49,799 bases of DNA from Thiobacillus denitrificans (GCA_002424845.1 DILD01000020.1:1-49799), one strand, 5' to 3'. Counted from the first letter of the stretch, positions 33,477-43,379 are shown. Numbers and translations are program-made. The notes: generated by a model from the letters alone, not told the origin.

Positions 33477-33944
33477 ATGAACAAGACCGTACTTGATCTC
33501 TGGGTGGGATTATTTGTCATCGCGGGCGTCGTTGCGCTGTTGTTTCTGGCATTGAAGGTGGGCAGCATGAGCACGGTCAGTTCGGCGAACAGTTACGAAG
33601 TGGTTGCCCGCTTTGACAACATTGGTGGTCTCAAGCCGCGTGCGCCGGTCAAGAGTGCCGGCGTGGTGGTGGGCCGGGTGTCGGACATCCGTTTCGACAA
33701 TGAAACCTACGAAGCCGCCGTGACGCTTCGTCTGGACAATCGCTATGCCTTTCCGAAAGATACGTCTGCCGCCATCATGACTTCCGGACTGCTGGGCGAG
33801 CAATACATCGGGCTGGAAGCGGGTGGAGACAGCCTGCTGTTGAAGAACCAGGACCGGATTTTCCTTACCCAGTCGGCTGTGGTGCTGGAGAGTCTGATTG
33901 GTCAGTTTATCTACGGTAAAGCTCAAGAAGGGGCGTCAGAATGA
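33477..33944 (+). CDS. mlaD: MCE-domain lipid-binding protein MlaD
   Basis: Protein of 155 residues with one N-terminal membrane helix (LWVGLFVIAGVVALLFLAL) and one MCE domain (about 38-115: SYEVVARFDNIGGLKPRAPV, then GVVVGRVSDI and MTSGLLGEQYIGLEAGG). A short C-terminal helix (LESLIGQFIYGK) would line the hexameric pore, as in E. coli MlaD. It hands lipid between MlaE and MlaC. It starts 5 bp after mlaE and overlaps the TolC-like gene by 4 bases. Confidence 0.95.
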   Translation: MNKTVLDLWVGLFVIAGVVALLFLALKVGSMSTVSSANSYEVVARFDNIGGLKPRAPVKSAGVVVGRVSDIRFDNETYEAAVTLRLDNRYAFPKDTSAAIMTSGLLGEQYIGLEAGGDSLLLKNQDRIFLTQSAVVLESLIGQFIYGKAQEGASE

Positions 33945-35326
33945 AGCTCGCCACGATCAAATTCAATGCTGCGGCTCACGTGATGCTCGTTGCCGGGCTC
34001 CTGGCCGCGTTACCCGCGCAGGCTGACACCATCAACCTGAAGCAGGCCGTTCAGATGAGCCTGACTGCCGACCCACGCATCAAGGAGCGCGAACAGGTGG
34101 TTGAGGCCGCGCGTGGCCTGCTGCAGGAAGCCCAGGGCAATGCCGGCTGGCGGGCCAGTGCCCATGCCTTTGTCGGGTTGACGCTCAAGGTTGAAGGCGG
34201 GTTTTATCAGAATGGGGCATACAACTGCGCTACACCGAATTGCGCCCTGCGAACCGATGGCGATAAATACAACGGTTTGTCCGATTGGAGCCACCTCGAT
34301 TTTGCCCTGATCAGACCGCTCTTCACTTTCGGGAAAATCGAGCATTATGGTGACGCGGCACGCGGCAACGTGGACTTGAGGCGTGGCGAACTCGATCAAA
34401 CGCGCGGCGATACGGTGTACGACACCAAGCGCGCCTATTTCGGTTATTTGACGGCGCGCGACATCCGGGTGTTTCTGGAAGATGTTCAGGGGCGGCTGGA
34501 TCAGTCCATTGCTTCGGTCAAGCGCAATCTCGAAGAGGAGACCGGCGAGTCCAAGCAGTCCGAGCTGTATGCGCTGCAAACGGCAAAGGGGACACTCGCC
34601 AAATATGTACATCAGGCAGGCGCCATCGAGAAAATCAGCCTCGATGGCCTGAAGGTATTGACGGGCACCGGCTTGAAGGGGGAGTTGCAGGTGGCTGACG
34701 AACGGATCGAACCGGTCGCCTTTCCGCCTGTCGAACTGGCGGATTTGCAGGCGCGTGCCTTGCAGGATCGTCCGGAAATGCAGCAACTGGAGGCCGGGCT
34801 GCGTGCCCGCCGTGCCCTGGTGGCTGCGAAAAAGGCCGACCGCATGCCGGACGTGTACGCCGGGGTGATCGGCCAGTACAACTATGCCTCGCGGCGCGAG
34901 CAGCTGGACAATCCCTATCTCAACGATCCCTTCAATGGCGGCGGGCTGACCCCGGTGATCGGGGTGAAATGGGATAGCGTGCTTGGGGTGGCCAGTGCGC
35001 GCGTCAATCAGGCACAGGCCGAACTGGAAGCCCTTAACCACAAGAAGGCCTTTGCGGTGGCCGGCATTCCTTATGAAGTGAGCGAGGCGTACACCAATGC
35101 CCGGGCCAATTTCGATTCGCAGCGGGATCTGGCTCAGGGCGCGGCAGCGGCGCGGCGCTGGATGGTGGCGACGCTGGCCGATTTCTCGGCCGGGCTCGAA
35201 AGCGCCGACAAGGTGGCCGATGCGATGAAGAACTACGTTCTCGTCCAGACCGAATATCTGCGCACGGTGAATGACTACAACATGAACGTGGCACAACTGG
35301 CACGTCTGACGGGTGAACTCAACTAA
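33941..35326 (+). CDS. TolC-family outer-membrane protein within the mla operon
   Basis: Protein of 461 residues with a signal peptide ending LPAQA (residue ~28). It begins INLKQAVQMSLTADPRIKE and contains two OEP repeats rich in long helices, with LDFALIRPLFTFGKIEHYG at a strand/helix transition and the end EYLRTVNDYNMNVAQLARLT, all typical of TolC-type trimeric channels. It overlaps mlaD by 4 bases (ATGA) and lies 64 bp before mlaC, so it is almost surely translated with the Mla components. Betaproteobacterial mla operons often have mlaA at this place; no MlaA/VacJ gene is seen here. A role as outer-membrane exit or entry for Mla lipid traffic is inference; it could also serve an unrelated efflux pump. 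Confidence 0.92.
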   Translation: MKLATIKFNAAAHVMLVAGLLAALPAQADTINLKQAVQMSLTADPRIKEREQVVEAARGLLQEAQGNAGWRASAHAFVGLTLKVEGGFYQNGAYNCATPNCALRTDGDKYNGLSDWSHLDFALIRPLFTFGKIEHYGDAARGNVDLRRGELDQTRGDTVYDTKRAYFGYLTARDIRVFLEDVQGRLDQSIASVKRNLEEETGESKQSELYALQTAKGTLAKYVHQAGAIEKISLDGLKVLTGTGLKGELQVADERIEPVAFPPVELADLQARALQDRPEMQQLEAGLRARRALVAAKKADRMPDVYAGVIGQYNYASRREQLDNPYLNDPFNGGGLTPVIGVKWDSVLGVASARVNQAQAELEALNHKKAFAVAGIPYEVSEAYTNARANFDSQRDLAQGAAAARRWMVATLADFSAGLESADKVADAMKNYVLVQTEYLRTVNDYNMNVAQLARLTGELN

Positions 35327-35390
35327 CGCATTGGCGTCTACTTCTTACCCGGCAGGCTCGTCCGATTCTCAAACAGGAATACCGAATATC

Positions 35391-36026
35391 ATGTTGCGCA
35401 CATTTTTTCTGCTACTGGCATGGATGCTGGGATTCAGCGCCCACGCGACGCCGGCTAACGATACGCCGCCCGATGCCCTTGCGCGCACGACCACTCAGGA
35501 AGTCCTGACGATCCTGAAGCAGGACAAGGCGCTTCAGCGCGCCAACCAGGCCAAGGTGCATGAGCTGGTCGAAGCCAAAATCCTGCCTAACTTCGACTTC
35601 AACCGCATGACTCAATTGGTGCTCGGCAGGCACTGGTCGCGCGCCACGCCCAAGCAGAAACAGGAACTGGTGACCGAGTTTAGCAATCTGCTGGTGCGCA
35701 CCTATTCCAGTTCGCTCATTGCCTATACCGACCAGGCCATCGAATTCAAGCCGCTGGTCATGAAGCCGGACGATAACGACGTGACCGTGCGCTCTGAAAT
35801 TCGACAGCCGGGCGGGCAACCGATAGCCATTAATTACAGCATGTACAGAACCAGCTTCGGCTGGAAAGTCTACGATGTGGCGATCGACGGCGTCAGCCTG
35901 GTCACCAATTACCGGGCTTCGTTCGCCAGCACCATTCGGCAGAGCGGGATCGACGGACTGATCAAAACCCTGGCAACCCAGTCGGCACGCGTTACGCCCG
36001 CACCTTCCACGGACGGCGGCACGTGA
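35391..36026 (+). CDS. mlaC: Periplasmic phospholipid shuttle MlaC
   Basis: Protein of 211 residues with a signal peptide (MLRTFFLLLAWMLGFSAHA). The mature part has the MlaC/Ttg2 pattern: VEAKILPNFDFNRMTQLVLG, HWSRATPKQKQELVTEFSNL, then IAINYSMYRTSFGWKVYDVA and DGVSLVTNYRASFASTI. MlaC carries phospholipid between the outer-membrane component and MlaD. ATG 35391 is chosen for the signal peptide; the frame is open back to 35313 inside the TolC-like gene. It overlaps mlaB by 4 bases. Confidence 0.95.
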   Translation: MLRTFFLLLAWMLGFSAHATPANDTPPDALARTTTQEVLTILKQDKALQRANQAKVHELVEAKILPNFDFNRMTQLVLGRHWSRATPKQKQELVTEFSNLLVRTYSSSLIAYTDQAIEFKPLVMKPDDNDVTVRSEIRQPGGQPIAINYSMYRTSFGWKVYDVAIDGVSLVTNYRASFASTIRQSGIDGLIKTLATQSARVTPAPSTDGGT

Positions 36027-36301
36027 TTGCATGTGAGGGAAATGCTTGCCGCATTCTCGGCGCGGTGACGGTGGACAGCATCGGCGGACTATTGCGCGAA
36101 TTGCAAACGCATCTTGCCGGGGACGTCGACACGCTGGACTTCAGCGGGGTTGAAACCGTCGACTCGGCCGCGCTCGCGCTCGTCTTCAGCGCCATGCGGC
36201 AGGCCCGGCAAGCCGGGCACACCCTGGCCTGCACCGGGCTGCCGGCCAGCTTCGCCACCCTGGCCGAGTTGTATGGCGTGTCCGGGCTGTTGCCGGCATG
36301 A
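36023..36301 (+). CDS. mlaB: STAS-domain protein MlaB
   Basis: Protein of 92 residues, a single STAS domain with the core strand-helix VDTLDFSGVETVDSAALALV, where the Ser/Thr-Ala turn sits at the expected place, and a final LAELYGVSGLLPA. MlaB binds MlaF and is needed for a stable, active transporter. GTG start overlapping mlaC, and the stop overlaps the next gene by 4 bases. Small, but secure by context. Confidence 0.9.
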   Translation: MIACEGNACRILGAVTVDSIGGLLRELQTHLAGDVDTLDFSGVETVDSAALALVFSAMRQARQAGHTLACTGLPASFATLAELYGVSGLLPA

Positions 36302-37206
36302 GCGAGCTTGTTCCCGCAATCCGCGTCAACGGTCTGCGCAAGCGTTTCCGCGATACCCAGGCGCTCGATGGCGTCTCGCTCGATATCCAGCCGGGCGAGT
36401 TTTTCGGCCTGCTCGGTCCCAACGGAGCAGGCAAGACCACGCTGATTTCCATTCTCGCCGGCCTCACCCGGGCCGATGCCGGCCATGCCGCCATCATGGG
36501 TCACGACGTGATACGCGATTATCGTCAGTCGCGCCGTGCCCTCGGCGTGGTGCCGCAGGAACTGGTCTACGATCCTTTTTTCAACGTGCGCGAGACGCTA
36601 CGCATCCAGTCCGGCTATTTCGGCCTCAAGCACAACGATGGCTGGATCGACGAGATCATGCATCACCTCGATCTCACGCCTCATGCCGACAAGAATACGC
36701 AGAGCCTGTCGGGCGGCATGAAGCGCCGCCTGCTGGTGGCGCAGGCGCTGGTACACAAACCGCCTGTCATCGTGCTCGACGAGCCGACCGCCGGGGTCGA
36801 TGTCGACCTGCGCCGCTCGCTGTGGGAATTCGTCAGCGGGTTGAACCGCGAAGGCCACACCATCCTCTTGACCACGCATTATCTGGAAGAGGCCGAGGCC
36901 TTGTGCAGCCGTATTGCCATGCTGAAAAGCGGGCGTGTGGTCGCCTGCGATACGACCCGGAATCTGTTGCAGCTGACCAACGAGCATTGCGCGCAACTGC
37001 GGCTGGACGCCGAAGCGGTGCCGGCCGCCTGGCAGGCCCGCCTGCAGCATGACGCGGGTGGCGGCTGGCGCGTCAACTTCAGCGACTATGCCGAGCTGGA
37101 AAGCCTGCTTGCCGACCTGCGCGGCGCCGGCATCCGCGTGCTGGAAATGCAGTTGCATGAGCCCGATCTGGAGGATGTCTTCACCGACATCATGAAGCGC
37201 ACATGA
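36298..37206 (+). CDS. ABC transporter ATP-binding protein (YadG-like)
   Basis: Protein of 302 residues, DrrA-type ATPase: Walker A GPNGAGKTT (about 42), signature LSGGMKRRLLVAQAL, Walker B VIVLDEPTAGVDVD and H-loop TTHYLEEAE. The last ~85 residues form the extra C-terminal domain of exporter ATPases of the ABC-2 type. It pairs with the permease at 37349-38104, as E. coli YadG/YadH; the substrate is unknown. It overlaps mlaB by 4 bases, so it may be read with the mla operon. Confidence 0.92.
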   Translation: MSELVPAIRVNGLRKRFRDTQALDGVSLDIQPGEFFGLLGPNGAGKTTLISILAGLTRADAGHAAIMGHDVIRDYRQSRRALGVVPQELVYDPFFNVRETLRIQSGYFGLKHNDGWIDEIMHHLDLTPHADKNTQSLSGGMKRRLLVAQALVHKPPVIVLDEPTAGVDVDLRRSLWEFVSGLNREGHTILLTTHYLEEAEALCSRIAMLKSGRVVACDTTRNLLQLTNEHCAQLRLDAEAVPAAWQARLQHDAGGGWRVNFSDYAELESLLADLRGAGIRVLEMQLHEPDLEDVFTDIMKRT

Positions 37207-37213
37207 GCACAGA

Positions 37214-37279
37214 AATCGGGGCGAGGGCGCCCCTCCCACAGGTCCGTGCTGTTGCAGGAGACCCGCCCTCGGGCCGAAT
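37214..37279. repeat. Paired inverted REP-like units (REPIN-like)
   Basis: Two related units face each other in the 142-bp gap between the two ABC genes. The first (37214-37241), read on the minus strand, starts CTGTGGGAGGGGCGCCCTCG; the second (37249-37279), on the plus strand, starts CTGTTGCAGGAGACCCGCC. Both end in a CGATT/CGAAT-type tail. The pair can form a hairpin. Confidence 0.6.
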
Positions 37280-37348
37280 GGGGCGCGTCATTGCGGGATG
37301 GCCTCTTTCGGGGGCAGGCGCGTGCGCAATGAATTTGAAGGTGGGTAC

Positions 37349-38104
37349 ATGAGCGGCTTGCCGGCACTCTTCTACAAGGAAATGCTGCGCTTCTGGAAGG
37401 TGATGGTGCAGACCGTGGTTGCGCCGGTGGTGACCGCGCTGCTGTACCTGCTGATCTTCTCGCACGTGCTGGAAGAACACGTCGAAGTCTATCCCGGCGT
37501 CTCCTATACCAGTTTCCTGGTGCCCGGGCTGGTGATGATGAGCATGCTGCAGAACGCGTTTTCCAACAGCTCGTCCAGCCTCATCCAGTCGAAGATGCAG
37601 GGCAATATCGTGTTCGTGCTGTTGCCCCCGCTGTCCTACCTCGAGTTTTTCCTGGCGTATCTCGGTGCCGCAGTCATCCGCGGCCTGGTGGTCGGTCTTG
37701 GCGTATGGGGGGTGACCCTGTGGTTTGCGCCGTGGCAGATGCCGCATCCGGGCTGGCTGCTGGCCTATGCGTTGCTGGCCTGCGCCATCATGGGCGCAAT
37801 CGGCATCGTTGCCGGCATCTGGGCGGAAAAGTACGACCAGCTGGCGGCCTTCCAGAACTTCCTCATCCTGCCGCTCACCTTCCTGTCCGGGGTGTTTTAT
37901 TCGATCCATTCGCTGCCGGCATTCTGGCAGACGGTGTCGCATTTCAACCCGGTGTTTTATCTGATCGACGGCTTTCGCTATGCCTTCGTCGGCCAGTCCG
38001 ACACCAACCCGTGGCTCGGTTTGCTGGTCGTGAGTGTCTGCTTTGTGGCAATATCCGCGCTTACCCTGGCGCTGCTCCGGCGCGGCTATAAACTCAGACA
38101 TTAA
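37349..38104 (+). CDS. ABC-2 type permease (YadH-like)
   Basis: Protein of 251 residues with six hydrophobic segments and the ABC-2 family pattern: GLPALFYKEMLRFWKVMVQT, SYTSFLVPGLVMMSMLQNAF, and a late FLILPLTFLSGVFYSIHSLP and FNPVFYLIDGFRYAFVG. It is the membrane partner of the YadG-like ATPase upstream. The start ATG 37349 has GGTGGG before it. Homologues near mla/ibaG/murA are common in betaproteobacteria, but the transported molecule is not known. Confidence 0.9.
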   Translation: MSGLPALFYKEMLRFWKVMVQTVVAPVVTALLYLLIFSHVLEEHVEVYPGVSYTSFLVPGLVMMSMLQNAFSNSSSSLIQSKMQGNIVFVLLPPLSYLEFFLAYLGAAVIRGLVVGLGVWGVTLWFAPWQMPHPGWLLAYALLACAIMGAIGIVAGIWAEKYDQLAAFQNFLILPLTFLSGVFYSIHSLPAFWQTVSHFNPVFYLIDGFRYAFVGQSDTNPWLGLLVVSVCFVAISALTLALLRRGYKLRH

Positions 38105-38119
38105 AAAGGCAAGATACGC

Positions 38120-38356
38120 ATGGTTACTCCTGACGACATCAAGGGCTGGATCACCGAAAAACTGCCGTGCGACCATATCGAACTGGACGGCGACGGCCAG
38201 CATTTCCAGGCAGTCATCGTCAGCCCCAGCTTCACCGGCAAGAACATGATCCAGCAGCACCGCCTGGTGTACGACGCGCTGGGAACCCGCATGCACGCGC
38301 AGATCCATGCGCTGTCGATGAAGACCTATACCCCGGAAGACTGGGCAGCACGCTGA
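38120..38356 (+). CDS. ibaG: BolA-family protein IbaG
   Basis: Protein of 78 residues, BolA fold: VTPDDIKGWITEKLPCDHIE, then HFQAVIVSPSFTGKNMIQQH and RLVYDALGTRMHAQIHALSM, with Cys17 and the conserved His that bind iron-sulfur clusters with monothiol glutaredoxins. In E. coli ibaG lies next to murA downstream of mla, and the same holds here: murA starts directly at its stop codon. Confidence 0.94.
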   Translation: MVTPDDIKGWITEKLPCDHIELDGDGQHFQAVIVSPSFTGKNMIQQHRLVYDALGTRMHAQIHALSMKTYTPEDWAAR

Positions 38357-39610
<1,254 letters not shown>

Positions 39611-39630
39611 AAAATATGCACGTTTTGCGG

Positions 39631-39651
39631 AGCGGCGTCCTCGCCGCGATT
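39631..39651 (+). repeat. Single REP-like unit between murA and hisG
   Basis: The core GGCGTCCTCGCCGCGATT differs at two positions from GGCGCCCTCGCCCCGATT of the paired units at 37214-37279. It is in the 95-bp murA-hisG gap. A single copy, so chance similarity of GC-rich sequence is possible. Confidence 0.35.
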
Positions 39652-39705
39652 TTCGGCATCAAGGACAATCGGGGTTGAATCGCTGAGCCCCGGACACAAA
39701 CCAAC

Positions 39706-40368
39706 ATGACCTACACCGGTATCACGCTCGCCCTGTCCAAGGGCCGCATCTTCGAAGAAACCCTGCCGCTGCTGGCGGCTGCGGGCATCACGCCGTCCGA
39801 GAACCCCGAGTCCTCGCGCAAGCTCATCATCGGCACCAACCGCGCCGACGTGCGCCTCATCATCGTGCGCGCCAGCGACGTGCCGACCTACGTGCAATAC
39901 GGCGCGGCCGACCTGGGCATCGCCGGCAAGGACGTGCTCAACGAACACGGCGGCAACGGCCTCTACCAGCCGCTCGACCTCAGGATTGCAAGTTGCCGCA
40001 TGATGGTCGCGGTGCGTGAAGGCTATGACTACGCCGGCACGGTGAAGCAGGGCGCGCGCATCCGTGTCGCCACCAAATACGTCAACGCCGCGCGCGACCA
40101 CTTCGCCTCCAAGGGCGTGCATATCGACCTGATCAAGCTGTACGGTTCGATGGAACTGGCTCCGCTGGTCGGGCTGTCGGATGTCATTGTCGATCTCGTT
40201 TCCACCGGCGGTACCCTCAAGGCCAACGGCCTGGTCGCGGTCGAACGCATCAGCGACATCAGCTCGCGTCTGGTGGTGAACCAGGCTGCCCTCAAGCTCA
40301 AGCGCAGCCTGATCCAGCCTGTGATTGACGCATTCTCGACGGCGGTCGGCACACACGACATCGCGTAA
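39706..40368 (+). CDS. hisG: ATP phosphoribosyltransferase, short form
   Basis: Protein of 220 residues: ITLALSKGRIFEETLPLLAA, DVPTYVQYGAADLGIAGKDV and the PRPP loop DLVSTGGTLKANGL. The enzyme makes phosphoribosyl-ATP, first step of histidine synthesis. It is the short HisG_S type, lacking the C-terminal regulatory domain, which depends on HisZ; hisZ is not in this window. The usual next gene, hisD, is absent; a surface-glycan cluster follows instead. Confidence 0.96.
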   Translation: MTYTGITLALSKGRIFEETLPLLAAAGITPSENPESSRKLIIGTNRADVRLIIVRASDVPTYVQYGAADLGIAGKDVLNEHGGNGLYQPLDLRIASCRMMVAVREGYDYAGTVKQGARIRVATKYVNAARDHFASKGVHIDLIKLYGSMELAPLVGLSDVIVDLVSTGGTLKANGLVAVERISDISSRLVVNQAALKLKRSLIQPVIDAFSTAVGTHDIA

Positions 40369-40530
40369 CTGAATCGACATCGTGTTCAATCCTGTCTCCC
40401 GTATCGCCATCGCCTGCGGGGCGCTGATCCGGACGCACGCCATACAGGCATCGGCAGGGACGGTTTGCATGGCTGGCTGGCTGATCCGACCCTGTCCGGA
40501 ATGGAAATTCCAGCTTTCCGGGAAGGCGGC

Positions 40531-41532
40531 ATGGGCGAGCATGGCGCCGGCTTCAGGATGAACTGGCTCGCAGTATTATCGGCTCCCGCTTTGTGCTGGC
40601 TGGTGTTGGTCTGGCTGCTGCGACAAGGCAAGCGGCTGCCGATGGATCATCCCAACGAGCGTTCGCTGCATGCTTCACCGACGCCGCGTATTGGCGGTGT
40701 CGGCATCATGGCCGGCGTGCTCGCGGCAACCGTGTGGCTGGTTACCGTGGGCCCGTTGCAGAATGCGCTGCCGGTGATTCTGGCGGCATTCGCACTGGCC
40801 GCCCTGTCGCTGCTGGACGATGTGCGCGGCTTGCCGGCTGCGCTGCGCTTTCTGGCCCATCTCGTTACGGCGCTGGCATGCCTGCTGGCGCTGGGCATCA
40901 GCGGCTGGATGCTGCTGCCCGGAACGTTGGCTGTGGTGTGGATGACCAATCTGTATAACTTCATGGATGGATCGGATGGACTGGCAGGGGGGATGGCCAC
41001 ACTGGGTTTTGGTGCGATGGCACTGGCTGCATGGATGAATGAAGCGACCGGGCTGGCGGCATTGTGCGCTGCCATCGCGGCGGCGGCCCTGGCCTTCCTC
41101 CACTTCAACTTTCCCCCGGCACGGGTATTCATGGGGGATGCCGGATCGATCCCGCTGGGCTTTCTTGCCGCCGCGCTCGGCATCCTGGGGATACAGCAAA
41201 CCATCTGGCCGTGGCTATTCCCGTTACTGGTGTTCTCGCCGTTCATTGTCGACGCGAGCGTGACGCTGGCTCGGCGTGCGTTGCGCGGAGAGCGCGTCTG
41301 GCAGGCGCATCGCTCGCATTATTATCAGCGCGCCGTGCTGCTGGGCGCCTCGCATCGTCAGCTCGCGCTGGCGGCCTATGCCGTGATGCTGGGAAGCGCA
41401 GGGGTGGCCCTGGGCCTGTTGATGTTGCCGCCGCAATACGCAGGGTGGCTGATCGCATTGTGGGTCAGCGTTTACATTTCACTCTTCCTTGTCATCGACA
41501 GGCGCTGGAACCGTTCGCACCATGCGCATTAA
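40531..41532 (+). CDS. WecA/WbpL-like undecaprenyl-phosphate glycosyl-1-phosphate transferase
   Basis: Protein of about 333 residues of the MraY/WecA family. Visible motifs: DHPNERSLHASPTPRIGGVG, the Asp pair in LSLLDDVRGL, NLYNFMDGSDGLAGG, PARVFMGDAGSIPLGF and the final His-containing WQAHRSHYYQRAV. About ten membrane helices. It should start a glycan chain by putting a sugar-1-phosphate on undecaprenyl phosphate. ATG 40531 has GGAAGG upstream; ATG 40558 (MNWLAV) fits homologues equally. It is paired with the next gene as in wbpL-wbpM. Confidence 0.92.
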   Translation: MGEHGAGFRMNWLAVLSAPALCWLVLVWLLRQGKRLPMDHPNERSLHASPTPRIGGVGIMAGVLAATVWLVTVGPLQNALPVILAAFALAALSLLDDVRGLPAALRFLAHLVTALACLLALGISGWMLLPGTLAVVWMTNLYNFMDGSDGLAGGMATLGFGAMALAAWMNEATGLAALCAAIAAAALAFLHFNFPPARVFMGDAGSIPLGFLAAALGILGIQQTIWPWLFPLLVFSPFIVDASVTLARRALRGERVWQAHRSHYYQRAVLLGASHRQLALAAYAVMLGSAGVALGLLMLPPQYAGWLIALWVSVYISLFLVIDRRWNRSHHAH

Positions 41533-43378
41533 TCCGCTCACCGTCATCATCATCCTGCATGACATCCTGGCCGCAATGCTTGCCTGGCTGGGGGCCTATT
41601 GGCTGCACTTCGATCTGTCGGTGACGCCGGGCCAACTGGAGTCGGCATGGGCTGTCCTGTTGTGGGTCGTGCCGCTGCAGGCGCTGGTTTTCTGGCGATT
41701 CGGCCTGTATCGGGGTATCTGGCGCTTTGCCAGCCTGCCTGATCTCAAACGTATTACCCGGGCGGTTGCCGTCGCGGCGCTGCTTGTTTCACTGGGCTTG
41801 ATCCTGTTTCATTCCGGCGCCGCTGTGCCGCGTTCGGTGATGATTCTCGACCCGCTGCTGCTGGTGATCCTGATGGGAGGAAGCCGCATGGCCTATCGGG
41901 CCTGGAAGGAGCATCGACTGGCCAGCGTGCTGCACCCGGACAGCAAGCCGGTACTGGTGGCCGGTGCCGGGTCGGCAGCGGATTTCCTGTTGCGCGAACT
42001 GGCGCGCAATCCATCCGGATTCCATGTGGTGGGCTTGCTGGACGACAGCCGCGACAAGCAGGGGCGGCTGGTGCAGGGTATCCCGGTGCTGGGAACGCTG
42101 GATGATGTCGCGGCGTATGCGCAAAGCATGGGGGTTGACGATGTCGTGCTGGCATTGCCCTCGACCGCGCACGAGGTGCGCAAGCGCATTACCCAGAGAT
42201 GTGCGGACGCCGGACTGAATGTCCTGACCGTTCCTTCACTGGAAGACCTGGTGGCAGGGCGGGTGTCTGTGTCGAGTGTGCGCCCTGTCGAGCTTGACGA
42301 TTTGCTCGGGCGTGACCCGGTGGAACTGGATGACAGCGGCCTGCACCAGTTGCTGACTGGTCGGGGGGTGATCGTGACGGGGGCGGGCGGATCGATCGGT
42401 TCCGAACTGTGTCGCCAGATCGCACGTTTTGAGCCTGCCAGGCTCGTGCTGTTCGAGCAGTCGGAGCTGGCATTGTATGCAATCGAAGAGGACATGAAAG
42501 ACCATTTCCCGGACTTGAACATTGTCCCGGTGATCGGTGATGTGAAAGATGCTGTCTGGGTGAATCAGGTCATGGCCGAGCATCGGCCCGCCGTGGTGTT
42601 CCACTCGGCCGCCTACAAGCACGTACCGTTGATGGAAAACTGCAACGCATGGGAGGCGGTTCGCAATAACGTGTTGGGCACGCAGGTGGTGGCTGCGGCG
42701 GCGCAGACCCATGGCGTCGACAAGTTCGTGATGATCTCGACCGACAAGGCGGTCAATCCGACCAACGTCATGGGGGCGAGCAAACGCCTGGCCGAGATGG
42801 CCTGCCAGGCCATGCAACTGCCGACCGGGCCGCGCTTTGTTTCCGTGCGCTTTGGCAATGTTCTGGGGTCGTCCGGCAGCGTGATCCCGAGATTCCAGAA
42901 GCAGATCGAGGCGGGGGGGCCGGTCACCGTGACGCATCCGGAAATCACGCGCTACTTCATGTCGATTCCCGAAGCTGCTCAACTGGTGCTGCAGGCCGGC
43001 CTGATGGGCAAGGGCGGTGAAATTTTTGTGCTCGACATGGGCGAGCCGGTCAGGATCGCGGATCTGGCCAGACTGATGATTCGACTGTCGGGTGCCGATG
43101 AGGAGCATATCCGGATCGAATATACCGGCCTGCGTCCCGGTGAAAAGCTGTACGAGGAATTATTGGCCGACGACGAATCCACCTTGCCCACGCCGCATCC
43201 CAAGCTGAGGGTGGCGAAAGCGCGCGCCGCCGACGGCGACTGGTACGCGGAGTGCCTGACCTGGCTGGCGCATGCCGGCACGCACGATGAAGCGACCGTC
43301 AAGCGCCAGTTGAAAGCATGGGTGCCGGAATATCAGCCGGAGTCGAGGCCTGGCCAGCGTGCCGGGGGTCCGGGTTGA
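41522..43378 (+). CDS. WbpM/CapD-type nucleotide-sugar 4,6-dehydratase
   Basis: Protein of 618 residues. Four N-terminal membrane helices (about 5-110) are followed by a CoA-binding-like domain and a SDR domain with the NAD(P) motif VTGAGGSIGSELCRQIARF (about 290). The active site has STDKAVNPTNVMGASKRLAE, where Met replaces the usual Tyr, as in WbpM/FlaA1-type enzymes. Such enzymes convert UDP-GlcNAc to a 4-keto-6-deoxy sugar on the way to FucNAc, QuiNAc or bacillosamine. It overlaps the WecA-like gene by 11 bases, so the two probably set the first sugar of the glycan. Confidence 0.93.
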   Translation: MRINPLTVIIILHDILAAMLAWLGAYWLHFDLSVTPGQLESAWAVLLWVVPLQALVFWRFGLYRGIWRFASLPDLKRITRAVAVAALLVSLGLILFHSGAAVPRSVMILDPLLLVILMGGSRMAYRAWKEHRLASVLHPDSKPVLVAGAGSAADFLLRELARNPSGFHVVGLLDDSRDKQGRLVQGIPVLGTLDDVAAYAQSMGVDDVVLALPSTAHEVRKRITQRCADAGLNVLTVPSLEDLVAGRVSVSSVRPVELDDLLGRDPVELDDSGLHQLLTGRGVIVTGAGGSIGSELCRQIARFEPARLVLFEQSELALYAIEEDMKDHFPDLNIVPVIGDVKDAVWVNQVMAEHRPAVVFHSAAYKHVPLMENCNAWEAVRNNVLGTQVVAAAAQTHGVDKFVMISTDKAVNPTNVMGASKRLAEMACQAMQLPTGPRFVSVRFGNVLGSSGSVIPRFQKQIEAGGPVTVTHPEITRYFMSIPEAAQLVLQAGLMGKGGEIFVLDMGEPVRIADLARLMIRLSGADEEHIRIEYTGLRPGEKLYEELLADDESTLPTPHPKLRVAKARAADGDWYAECLTWLAHAGTHDEATVKRQLKAWVPEYQPESRPGQRAGGPG

Positions 43379-43379
43379 G

